Virus record (IMG/VR): IMGVR_UViG_3300033553_000795
Location: 1-58,183 of that record
Direction: 5' to 3' (one strand)
Origin: a virus
Length of the DNA stretch: 58,183 nucleotides
The translations under genes were made by a program, and so were the position numbers. Below the pieces are notes generated by a model. That model saw only the letters and a list, made by a program, of their open reading frames with translations, had not been told where the DNA came from and did no database searches. This document shows positions 15,865-22,160 of this stretch, piece after piece (position 1 is the stretch's first letter; each line of letters starts with the position of its first letter).

Positions 15865-16854
15865 TTATGCCTCGTCTTGCTGTTCTTGCGTCGCCATAAA
15901 CGCTTCAAACGCCTTAGCCTCGGCCCTGCCGGGCTCGTCTGCCGCCTGCTCGGCGTCAAGGATTGGCACAAAGCCCATATTGTCGGCGACGCCGTAAGCC
16001 GCAGTGATGATCAAGCCGACTGCCTGCCGCGCAGCCAGCTCGATATGCTTGGGCGGCTGGCCTTCGAATACCCGGTACAGCTTGGCGATCTCGCTGTTCA
16101 GCGTGGCGGTGACTTTTACCGTCAGTTCGCGGCTATATTCCTGCAAGCGCGAGAGCTGGAATTCGCCGGGCATCTGCACTTCGTCGATAGTTGTTCGCTT
16201 TTCCGCCTCCAATACCTGGATGCGGTTGGTTTTTTTCGTTAGGGATTCGTTGTATTCGCTGATGACCGTGTCTTTCGCAATCAAATCCCCGGTTAATAAT
16301 TCGACCTGTTTGGCTGAGGCTTCCTTTTCGCGGAAATGTTTGGCGGCCAGCTGCTGCATCAGGTCAAGTGCTTTATCCAGGTCTTCGGACTCAATCGCCT
16401 GAGCGATAATTAGGCGGTCGTCAGATGGCAGGGCTTTTAAGGCGTTATAGTCGCGTTGGCGAAAACCCAAGCGTTCTGCCTGCTCATACAGATTCGAGCC
16501 CAGCAGATTGTGGTTGCTCATCAGCTCCATAGTTCTTCTGTAAGATTTTCCAAGGAATGCGGTGCAGAACTCTGGAAAATCTGCGACCTGTCGCAAATTT
16601 CCAGCGTCGTCTTTGTAGGGCAATCCTTTGTATTGCTTGCTTTCACGGATATTTATTGCTGTTTCGGCGATCAATTTATCTGCGACGGTCGCAAAAAAGT
16701 CGGCAGCCTCAATTCGGCCCAACGATTTGAGTACATCAACGCTGGCTATTACCGCTGCATTAGCAATAGACATCTGATTGCCAGCCTCAACGAGTTGCTG
16801 CACATTGTTTTCCTGCGCCGGTGTTAGCGCTGTGCCAGTAGATTTATCGGTCAT
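15865..16854 (-). CDS. Early coiled-coil protein upstream of transposase
   Basis: 329 aa. It is mostly helical: an N-terminal region (ANAAVIASVDVLKSLGRIEAADFFATVADK), a central helical domain with GKSYRRTMELMSNHNLLG, a coiled coil around residues 170-230 and an acidic C-terminus. It sits 2 bp upstream of A. Large helical proteins at this place are usual in B3-like early operons, but I do not recognise a biochemical function. A DNA-binding or partition-like role is possible from the helical pattern. Confidence 0.72.
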   Translation of the reverse strand: MTDKSTGTALTPAQENNVQQLVEAGNQMSIANAAVIASVDVLKSLGRIEAADFFATVADKLIAETAINIRESKQYKGLPYKDDAGNLRQVADFPEFCTAFLGKSYRRTMELMSNHNLLGSNLYEQAERLGFRQRDYNALKALPSDDRLIIAQAIESEDLDKALDLMQQLAAKHFREKEASAKQVELLTGDLIAKDTVISEYNESLTKKTNRIQVLEAEKRTTIDEVQMPGEFQLSRLQEYSRELTVKVTATLNSEIAKLYRVFEGQPPKHIELAARQAVGLIITAAYGVADNMGFVPILDAEQAADEPGRAEAKAFEAFMATQEQQDEA

Positions 16855-16856
16855 GT

Positions 16857-17174
16857 TTATGTCCTGTTGATGCGTTGATTAAGTTCCGCCAGTTGTTTTT
16901 CGGCGGTGTTGAGTGAGTGCAGTATCTGCACGGCATGCCGCGCAAACCGCTCGCTCGGCCTGATTCGCCCGGTCTCCTGGATGCGCTCGGCAAACCCCGC
17001 CTGTTCCAGCGTGTTGACATAGCGGGTGATGTCGGTGCCGCTAAACCCAGTCGCCTCAATCAATTCCTTGGGGCTAAAGCCGTGCGCGAAGTTGCGCAGC
17101 AGTACATCCAGCACCGCCAGCACTTTGATCGCGCTTTTAATGTCCGAGCTTTTTTCCTTGATGGTGGTTTTCAT
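16857..17174 (-). CDS. IclR-type winged-helix regulator, early operon
   Basis: 105 aa from ATG 17174, which overlaps the stop of the 51-aa gene (ATGA). It begins MKTTIKEKSSDIKSAIKVL. Residues about 13-75 form an IclR-like winged helix (VLAVLDVLLRN... SPKELIEATGFSGTDITRYVNTLEQAGFAER). DNA-binding proteins of this type are common as the first genes of B3-like early operons. It probably regulates early transcription or assists replication. Confidence 0.78.
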   Translation of the reverse strand: MKTTIKEKSSDIKSAIKVLAVLDVLLRNFAHGFSPKELIEATGFSGTDITRYVNTLEQAGFAERIQETGRIRPSERFARHAVQILHSLNTAEKQLAELNQRINRT

Positions 17175-17326
17175 TTCGCCACCCGCTGCATATAGTGCTC
17201 GTGCCAGTTGACGTGGGGCCATTCCGCTCTGGGAGGCTGTTTAGGTAACGCCTGGATTTTGCGGCGAGCGGCTAACTGCTTGGCTCGGGCGGCTTCCAGA
17301 GGGGTTAGGTTGCTTGGTTGGGGCAT
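17171..17326 (-). CDS. First small gene of the early operon
   Basis: 51 aa, read directly from the reverse strand. It begins MPQPSNLTPLEAARAKQLAA and ends EWPHVNWHEHYMQRVAK. It has a good AGAGGAACG ribosome-binding site and a 4-bp overlap with the winged-helix gene. Basic N-terminal helix. No family recognised. Confidence 0.6.
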   Translation of the reverse strand: MPQPSNLTPLEAARAKQLAARRKIQALPKQPPRAEWPHVNWHEHYMQRVAK

Positions 17327-17421
17327 GATCGTTCCTCTTTTAGGTAGTTTTGCTTAGGTATTAATACGTACGTTGTTTTACGTAGGCAGTTGCGCGTATG
17401 GCGACATGCCTATACAGGCTG
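17327..17421 (-). promoter_or_regulatory. Likely early-operon promoter/operator region
   Basis: An AT-rich gap with ATACGTACGT and TTTTACGTAGG (17376-17386). The inverse CCTACGTAAAA occurs at 18657-18667, beyond the Rha/ner region. Facing copies of an 11-bp sequence on both sides suggest operators for an early regulator. No convincing -35/-10 pair was found by eye. Confidence 0.35.
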
Positions 17422-17655
17422 TTATTTTTGGTCGGGAAGATCCGGCTTATCAGCCGATTTAAAAATATATTTCATGGCGACGGCGTAAGTGTCTCCCCAG
17501 AATTTCGCCTGGTCTTCAGGACTGATCAGGCTGGGCATAAAAAAACTAACGCCGCCGGTAGGGTGACTCAGCATCGTAATCATGAGCCGATGAGCATCGC
17601 TGGGGTTTTGTTCGCAAAATGCGGCAAAAAAATCTTTAGCGTTTATGCGTTTCAT
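17422..17655 (-). CDS. Small protein downstream of Rha, unknown
   Basis: 77 aa from the ATG with AGGAG upstream, beginning MKRINAKDFFAAFCEQNPSD. The C-terminal part SPEDQAKFWGDTYAVAMKYIF is helical. It lies 10 bp after the Rha gene in the same direction and probably shares its transcript. No domain recognised. Confidence 0.6.
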   Translation of the reverse strand: MKRINAKDFFAAFCEQNPSDAHRLMITMLSHPTGGVSFFMPSLISPEDQAKFWGDTYAVAMKYIFKSADKPDLPDQK

Positions 17656-17665
17656 GGGGAGGCTC

Positions 17666-18202
17666 CTAGTTATGCAGCAAGCCAGCATCACGCATACGGC
17701 GCTTGTTGGCGGTGATGGTATCGGGCGAACGGTGTCCGGTTAGTGCGCAAGTTTGACGGCGCGACAGGCCGTTATCATGGGCTTGCTCAATGGTCAGCCA
17801 ATGTCGGCGCAGATAGCCCAGCGCATTGGCTCGGCGTTCAACGCGGGCTTTGAGGGCGGTTTCCATGCTGCGGAATGCGGTCAGGAAATCGATCTTCCAT
17901 TGCAAGGCTTGCTTGCCGGTGAAACCCATCGCCAACAGGGCAAAACCGTCATGGGTCATCTTGTACATGAGGCGCGGCTTTTTTTGCTCGTCAAGATATT
18001 TCGCGGGCGCAAAATTGCGCTCGCTAAACTCTTTGTCGGGGCATTCGGTAATCAGTTTATTGATGGTTTTGAGGACATCTTTATGTTGCTTTCGAAAATG
18101 CTCAGCTACCTTGAGCGAGGTGGTAAATGTATGACCGTCGACTATATCGACCAGCAGGGTTTCCGGGAACAGGTCGGTGTTTTTGGTTGGGGTGATTGGC
18201 AT
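17666..18202 (-). CDS. Rha-family phage regulatory protein
   Basis: 178 aa. The N-terminal domain matches Rha/pRha (TTSLKVAEHFRKQHKDVLKTI ... YKMTHDGFALLAMGFTGKQAL ... KIDFLTAFRSME, residues 28-115). A short C-terminal domain with SRRQTCALTGHRSPDTI may bind DNA. Rha proteins act in regulation of temperate phages and are often interchangeable with BRO and KilA-N modules. The ribosome-binding site GGAG is clear. It is a third ant-like gene in the window, but no C4-like leader was found ahead of it. Confidence 0.86.
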   Translation of the reverse strand: MPITPTKNTDLFPETLLVDIVDGHTFTTSLKVAEHFRKQHKDVLKTINKLITECPDKEFSERNFAPAKYLDEQKKPRLMYKMTHDGFALLAMGFTGKQALQWKIDFLTAFRSMETALKARVERRANALGYLRRHWLTIEQAHDNGLSRRQTCALTGHRSPDTITANKRRMRDAGLLHN

Positions 18203-18211
18203 GATGATCTC

Positions 18212-18304
18212 CTAAGCTGCTTGTTCGGGCTGCTTGTCGTAGCGGTTGGGCCATAGCTCTGCAAGCGACAGGCCGGTTTTAGATGCAATCAAATCAGCGG
18301 TGCG
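18212..18304 (-). pseudogene. ner: 3' remnant of a ner-like regulator gene
   Basis: The reverse-strand frame ending at 18212 reads RTADLIASKTGLSLAELWPN then RYDKQPEQAA. The LG(K)SLAELWPNRYD ending is typical of Ner-type DNA-binding proteins of Mu-like phages. Upstream in frame there is a stop after about 15 unrelated codons, and no helix-turn-helix half is found in the other frames. So only the last 30 or so codons survive. It lies just ahead of Rha. Confidence 0.6.
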
Positions 18305-18335
18305 TCTTGATGTGCTGCAATGCCAACAGGAGATT

Positions 18336-18533
18336 ATGACGGCGTTTTTTTATGCCGTAATAGCAACCCACCCAGCGCCCGGACAACTGAAGCAAAATTT
18401 TTCCGAAGGCAGCGAGCGAATAATAGCCAACAACATGACCAAGTCGCTTCCTGATGATTGGATTCGGCAAGCAATTGTCTACCGCGATATGCTAATGCAT
18501 GGGATTGATCACAAAATTGCTCAAAGCTCTTAA
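18336..18533 (+). CDS. Possible 65-aa protein, unknown
   Basis: Begins MTAFFYAVIATHPAPGQLKQ and contains SLPDDWIRQAIVYRDMLMHG, which looks like genuine protein rather than a shadow frame. AGGAG stands only 3 bp ahead of the ATG. It runs opposite to the early operon, next to the ner remnant. A 69-codon frame exists on the other strand, so the direction is uncertain. Confidence 0.35.
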   Translation: MTAFFYAVIATHPAPGQLKQNFSEGSERIIANNMTKSLPDDWIRQAIVYRDMLMHGIDHKIAQSS

Positions 18534-18571
18534 AATGGGGCATGGGTATCTCCTAAAGAAATATTGTAGTC

Positions 18572-18647
18572 GTAGGTTGGGCTAAGGTACGAAGCCCAAC
18601 ACATGGACGCTAAAAATGTTGGGCTTTCTTGCGTCAACCCAACCTAC
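18572..18647. repeat. Palindromic REP/MITE-like element
   Basis: GTAGGTTGGG at the left end and CCCAACCTAC at the right end are exact inverted repeats, with internal AAGCCCAAC/GTTGGGCTT. Related in ends to the element at 12220-12290. It sits in the gap between the divergent arms of element A. Confidence 0.72.
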
Positions 18648-18825
18648 GTATCCTTACCTACGTAAAAACGCGTACAGCCGCAAAAACGGCCTTTACGCCA
18701 ACTCTCACATCATTAAGCGCCAAAAATACCCGCCAGCGCGTTTATAAACGCCCGTAACAATCATTTAAGTGGGTTGCGCGGGTTGTATTTTGCTATAGTG
18801 TAAACACTCCCCAGTAAACACCCCT
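18643..18825 (+). other. Non-coding gap ahead of the late promoter of the right arm
   Basis: No gene seen. It contains CCTACGTA twice (18643-18650 and 18657-18664), 14 bp apart, possibly operators. It also has TTGTATTTTGCTA (18783-18795), a 13-mer found again at 21976-21988 ahead of the other protease gene. Confidence 0.45.
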
Positions 18826-18870
18826 TCCGAAGCACTTCGGATACCCGCCCACCTTGTGGCTGTCTATCAT
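18826..18870 (+). promoter_or_regulatory. Late promoter of element A right arm (P-I)
   Basis: Perfect palindrome TCCGAAG-CA-CTTCGGA at 18826-18841, then 23 bp, then -10 box TATCAT at 18865-18870. The expected transcription start falls on or next to ATG 18878, so the first gene would be read from a leaderless message. It has the same layout as the sites at 8605, 22109 and 44782. Confidence 0.78.
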
Positions 18871-18877
18871 GCAGCCC

Positions 18878-19753
18878 ATGAACAAAAAACAGCCTCTTAA
18901 ATCTAATCAGCTATCTGCCCATATCGGTATCGCCGCCTGTACGTTCGCGCTCGGCGCTTCCGTTGATGGTTCAATGCAATTATTGACCGATCCTGATTTT
19001 TTAAAGATTTATCCGAATTGGAAGTATATCCACAACGATACCGTAGCCCACCCGCGCCCGCTGCATCAAAGCTGGAACGGTACAGTGTTGCCGCATGATG
19101 ATCCGTGGTGGGATACCCATTTTACGCCTAACGGTTATGGTTGCCGATGCCGCATTGCCTCCGCCGATCCCGGCGAGTACAAAGGCCATCCAGCCCCGGA
19201 TGACGGCACTTACGAAAAAATAGACCGCAACGGCGAAGTGCATACCCTGCCCAAGGGCGTGGATTACGGCTTTAACTATGCGCCGGGCAAAAGCAATCTG
19301 GTCAAGGCGGTCGAGATTCAACAGCAAAAGCAGGAAGCGCTGCCGTGGCAATTGGCCCGCGCCAATGTCAAGGATCTGGTTAATGGCTCTATTTTTACAG
19401 ACTTCTTTGCCGGGAAACTGCGCGGGGAATTCCCCATTGCGGTGCTGCCTGCGGCCGATCAGGCCTTGTTAGGCTCGGAGACGGCGACGGTATTGCTGTC
19501 GCAGCATTCCTTGGCCGCGCACTTGGTCGCCCATCCAGAAATCGGCTTAACGGATTATTTGAACGTTCAGGAGATTCTGGAAACCGGCGAGGTTTACCGT
19601 CAAGGCGAGGAGCGTCTGGTTTATCTGACGATTGGTGACATTGTTTATCGGGCGGCCTTAAAGCGCACCGCAGATGGCAAGAAGAATTACTTTTTGACGC
19701 TGTTTAAGAACCAGGAAGGCAGCAGGCCAAAGCAAACGGACAGGATCAGATAA
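18878..19753 (+). CDS. Chimera: protease-I leader fused to MuF 3' half with PBECR2-like nuclease domain
   Basis: 291 aa, in frame across an insertion junction. Residues 1-35 are the N-terminus of a Mu-I-type protease (compare MNKKNPL... at 22161). From residue 37 it is MuF (DPDFLKIYPNWKYIHNDTV, then TPNGYGCRCRI). Residues about 165-290 resemble the PBECR2 nuclease domain found at MuF C-termini (QHSLAAHLVAHPEIGLTDYL, GEVYRQGEERLVYLTIGD, YRAALKRTADGKKNYFLTLF). The 5' part belongs to element A, the rest to element B. The late promoter of A now drives it. Whether the fusion is functional or an accident is open; the MuF N-terminal half is missing. The nuclease call is from pattern memory. Confidence 0.7.
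   Translation: MNKKQPLKSNQLSAHIGIAACTFALGASVDGSMQLLTDPDFLKIYPNWKYIHNDTVAHPRPLHQSWNGTVLPHDDPWWDTHFTPNGYGCRCRIASADPGEYKGHPAPDDGTYEKIDRNGEVHTLPKGVDYGFNYAPGKSNLVKAVEIQQQKQEALPWQLARANVKDLVNGSIFTDFFAGKLRGEFPIAVLPAADQALLGSETATVLLSQHSLAAHLVAHPEIGLTDYLNVQEILETGEVYRQGEERLVYLTIGDIVYRAALKRTADGKKNYFLTLFKNQEGSRPKQTDRIR
18980..18984. other. Left copy of TTATT target duplication
   Basis: TTATT at the point where protease-I coding sequence stops and MuF sequence begins. The matching copy is at 41526-41530. Joining the base after 18984 to 41531 restores an uninterrupted protease gene. Confidence 0.7.
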
Positions 19754-19887
19754 GGGCGCCGGTCGCGGGGCACGCGCTCCCCGCTAGACCTCATCAACCG
19801 CCAAAGCGGAAGGGCTCGTAAGCGATTTACGACGACCGGCCTTTTCAGTATAAACTAACCCCTAAAATTTACCACTCAGGAGCCGCG
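19754..19887 (+). other. Gap with hairpins between MuF chimera and 71-aa gene
   Basis: Contains a GCGGGG...CCCCGC hairpin, an inverted repeat TCGTAA-N5-TTACGA (19816-19832) and a TATAAACT box (19849-19856) ahead of the next gene. The last two could form a promoter with a different operator from the TCCGAAG type, but there is only this one example. Confidence 0.3.
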
Positions 19888-20103
19888 ATGCACAGTATTG
19901 AAACCCTAAAAAACCTGTTAACGTCAGGCGCAGGACTGCGCATTGACGCCAATATGGTCAGTATTAACAGCCTCAATGAATTGGCCGCTATTGCTCACAG
20001 CAACGGTGCCAGGCTCACCATCACCAACGCCAATCATGTTCTCAAGGATTCGCTGGAGCGGTTGGCCGTGGTCGGCGGGCAGTTTGTCAGCTTCGAGTTT
20101 TAA
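19888..20103 (+). CDS. Small protein between MuF and gpG of element B
   Basis: 71 aa, beginning MHSIETLKNLLTSGAGLRID. It alternates strand and helix (SINSLNELAAIAHSNGARLTI ... SLERLAVVGGQFVSFEF), giving two repeats of the form L..LA..A...G.....I. AGGAG is 6 bp upstream. Function unknown. Its place right behind a nuclease-like domain makes an immunity role thinkable, but nothing in the sequence proves it. Confidence 0.65.
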   Translation: MHSIETLKNLLTSGAGLRIDANMVSINSLNELAAIAHSNGARLTITNANHVLKDSLERLAVVGGQFVSFEF

Positions 20104-20550
20104 ATGATTGAAATAAGCGTCGACGACCGCGAGCTCCAGGCGGCCTTGCGCAACCTGCAGCAGGTAACAGGCAACCTGCGCCCTGCTCTGCAAAAAATAG
20201 GCGATAAGCTAAAAGACTCCACCCAGCAACGCTTTGGCAGCCAGACCGCTCCCGACGGTTCGGCGTGGCTGGGCAATGCCGAGTCCACGATTGCGCGTAA
20301 GGGCCGCAGCCAGCCGTTGACCGAGCACGGTACTCTGGGCGATACCATCGATTCTCAATTGCTGGGCAATGACGGCGTGCAGATCGGCAGCCCGATGAAA
20401 TACGCGGCGATGATGCAGTTCGGCGGCACCAAGGCCGAATTTCCGGCTCTATGGGGCGATATTCCAGCGCGGCCGTTTTTGGGCATTTCTGCCGATGACC
20501 GCAATGCCGTCATCGAGATTATTACCCGCCACCTGGAACAGGCTGTTTAA
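20104..20550 (+). CDS. G: Virion morphogenesis protein gpG of element B
   Basis: 148 aa. Paralogue of 1059-1508, sharing MMQFGGTKAEFP, LWGDIP.RPFLGIS and the VTGNLRPAL segment near the N-terminus. It should act in head completion or head-tail joining of element B. It starts directly after the stop of the 71-aa gene. The sequence has diverged well beyond a recent duplication, which supports two different phages. Confidence 0.9.
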   Translation: MIEISVDDRELQAALRNLQQVTGNLRPALQKIGDKLKDSTQQRFGSQTAPDGSAWLGNAESTIARKGRSQPLTEHGTLGDTIDSQLLGNDGVQIGSPMKYAAMMQFGGTKAEFPALWGDIPARPFLGISADDRNAVIEIITRHLEQAV

Positions 20551-20553
20551 GTT

Positions 20554-20582
20554 TTGACAAAGGCCGCGCAAAGGGCTAATCT
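20554..20582 (+). promoter_or_regulatory. Sigma-70 promoter of the C4-KilA-N cassette
   Basis: TTGACA (20554-20559), 17 bp, TAATCT (20577-20582), starting 4 bp after the gpG stop. Same boxes and spacing as the BRO cassette promoter at 9786-9814, including the GGGC before the -10 box. Confidence 0.8.
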
Positions 20583-20589
20583 GCTCGGG

Positions 20590-20790
20590 CACTGGCAAAG
20601 CCGGTGTCGGGACTCTAACCCCCGCAATAACAAAAGGTGCCGGCGCACACTATCATGCGCTTTTTTTATGTCTATCGAATTATGGTGGGCTGGCATGGGC
20701 CGCCTTCGGGCGGGCCGCTCCTTTTGGCGGTGGTTAGAACCCGTGTCAGTCCATCGCCCGATTCTAACTATAGGGTGATGGTCTTCTTAC
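20590..20790 (+). ncRNA. C4-type antisense RNA controlling the KilA-N gene
   Basis: C4-like leader with GGTGGGCTGG, a GGGCCGCCTTCGGGCGGGCC hairpin and a following single-stranded block. TCCTTTTG (20719-20726) is exactly complementary to CAAAAGGA (20792-20799), the ribosome-binding site of the KilA-N gene. A CAAAAGG copy also lies upstream (20631-20637), as in the BRO cassette. GGGTGAT at 20773-20779 can pair with ATCGCCC in the core using one wobble pair. The pairing elements differ from the BRO locus but keep complementarity. Confidence 0.75.
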
Positions 20791-20806
20791 TCAAAAGGAA
20801 ACTATC

Positions 20807-21607
20807 ATGACTACCGAATTATCCCTCAATATTTCCGGTATTGCTGTCGCCCAAGACAGTTCAGGCCGTTTCAATCTGACTGATCTGCATAAGGCTGCTG
20901 GTGGATTATCTCAGCACGAGCCTAATCGATGGCTTAGAAATCAACAAACTAAAGACCTGGTTGATGAATTGCGTAAGCCATTGATTTATACGGATACCCA
21001 AATTAGGGTATCCGACAAAATCAAGCACTTAGAACCTATCAGTATCGTCAAAAGCTTTTTCATGACTCAAGGCACCTTTGTCGTAGAAGAATTGGTCTAT
21101 GCTTATGCGATGTGGATCAGCCCAGCCTTTCATTTGCAGGTGATACGCTCCTATGCCGCCTTGGCTAAAGGCCTACAGCCCGCGCCGTCCGCCATGCCTG
21201 CCAGCATTGAAGCCCGCATGGAACGCATGGAAGGCTTTATGGAGACCATGGCCAGCAATATGTGCACCATGGCCGAAGTCTCGGTACAGCAGGCGCAAAA
21301 ACTGGATGTGACTGCCCGCTATATTGGCTTGCTGGAGGTCAACCAGAAAGGCACGGTTAAGATCACCCGCACCGTCGAAGCCGAAGCTCTGGCGCTGGCC
21401 GCGCAAGGGGTATCGATGACCGACATTGCCAAGGTGGTGCGGGTTTCGCGGGCTTCGGTCAGCTTGCTGGTGCGCGGCAAGTATCCCTGGTCATACTCTC
21501 AGGCCGCCTTGCCGCCCGCCTCGGTGCAGGACGTGGCGGACAGCATGGTTGCCGCCGAACGTGACCTATTGTTGGCCAGGCTGGCTAAACTGGACGGTGC
21601 CCAATGA
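20807..21607 (+). CDS. KilA-N domain antirepressor-like protein
   Basis: 266 aa. Residues about 15-115 match KilA-N (GRFNLTDLHKAAGG ... EPNRWLRNQQTKDLVDEL ... VVEELVYAYAMWISPAFHLQVIRSY). A coiled coil and a C-terminal helix-turn-helix (GVSMTDIAKVVRVSRASVSLL) follow. DNA-binding phage regulators of this kind often act as antirepressors. Start ATG has AAAGGA upstream, the target of the C4 antisense element. It lies between gpG and the protease, where Mu-like phages normally have no regulator, so the cassette looks like a moron. Confidence 0.9.
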   Translation: MTTELSLNISGIAVAQDSSGRFNLTDLHKAAGGLSQHEPNRWLRNQQTKDLVDELRKPLIYTDTQIRVSDKIKHLEPISIVKSFFMTQGTFVVEELVYAYAMWISPAFHLQVIRSYAALAKGLQPAPSAMPASIEARMERMEGFMETMASNMCTMAEVSVQQAQKLDVTARYIGLLEVNQKGTVKITRTVEAEALALAAQGVSMTDIAKVVRVSRASVSLLVRGKYPWSYSQAALPPASVQDVADSMVAAERDLLLARLAKLDGAQ

Positions 21608-21825
21608 GCGCAACACTGGACGCACTGGATCGCATTGACCATATCACCGCCTGCCTGGAAGCGGTCAGCGATCTGATGATTCCGGCCAGCGACTTGCATG
21701 CGGTAGACCGCGGAAAGCAGGCCTTGCTGCTGGCGTTCCTGCTGACCGAATACCGCATTGCCTCGGATAATTTAGGGCAGGCGCTTAAACCGGGCAAGGT
21801 CAATGTATTACATTCTGCCGCTTAG
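21604..21825 (+). CDS. Small protein coupled to KilA-N gene
   Basis: 73 aa; start overlaps the KilA-N stop (ATGA). Helical, with ITACLEAVSDLMIPASDL and QALLLAFLLTEYRI. It resembles in layout the 66-aa gene coupled to the BRO gene at 8676-8876. A hairpin terminator follows 57 bp downstream. Function unknown. Confidence 0.68.
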   Translation: MSATLDALDRIDHITACLEAVSDLMIPASDLHAVDRGKQALLLAFLLTEYRIASDNLGQALKPGKVNVLHSAA

Positions 21826-21881
21826 CCTATGCCAAAAAAACCCATTAACGGCTGGCAAGCCGCATAAGCTATAGGATGTTA

Positions 21882-21912
21882 AAAACGCACTTGGCTCGAC
21901 TGAGTGCGTTTT
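21882..21912 (+). terminator. Rho-independent-like terminator after the KilA-N cassette
   Basis: AAAACGCACT pairs perfectly with AGTGCGTTTT around an 11-nt loop; the stem ends in TTTT on the plus strand. It closes the C4-KilA-N transcription unit. Confidence 0.75.
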
Positions 21913-22108
21913 CCCCCTTAAATCCCCGGTTTTGGAAAATGCCGATTTAAAAAAGCTAGGCAGAAGCGATTTAAGTTGTATTTTGCTAAAACCCACATAT
22001 CGAGCCGAAAAAAAATTTAACACTCAATTAACGCATACCCTCGACAGCCTCAGCGCTGTTTGTGCGGTAAAGTCACGACCCATGTCCCTGCACAGATAAA
22101 ATCCCCAT

Positions 22109-22153
22109 TCCGAAGCCCGTCACATTCCCGTTTTATCGATGACTGCCTATGAT
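22109..22153 (+). promoter_or_regulatory. Late promoter of element B head operon (P-I)
   Basis: Left half-site TCCGAAG at 22109-22115 is intact and the right half is degenerate. The window 22109-22124, then 23 bp, leads to -10 box TATGAT at 22148-22153, the same spacing as the three element A promoters. The expected start falls on ATG 22161, so the message would be leaderless. The weaker right half may reflect a different activator in element B. Confidence 0.65.
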
Positions 22154-22160
22154 GCAGTCC

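Noticed and set aside
18246-18335. N-terminal 30 codons ahead of the 65-aa plus-strand ORF
   Set aside because: They run antisense through the ner remnant and start at TTG without a ribosome-binding site.
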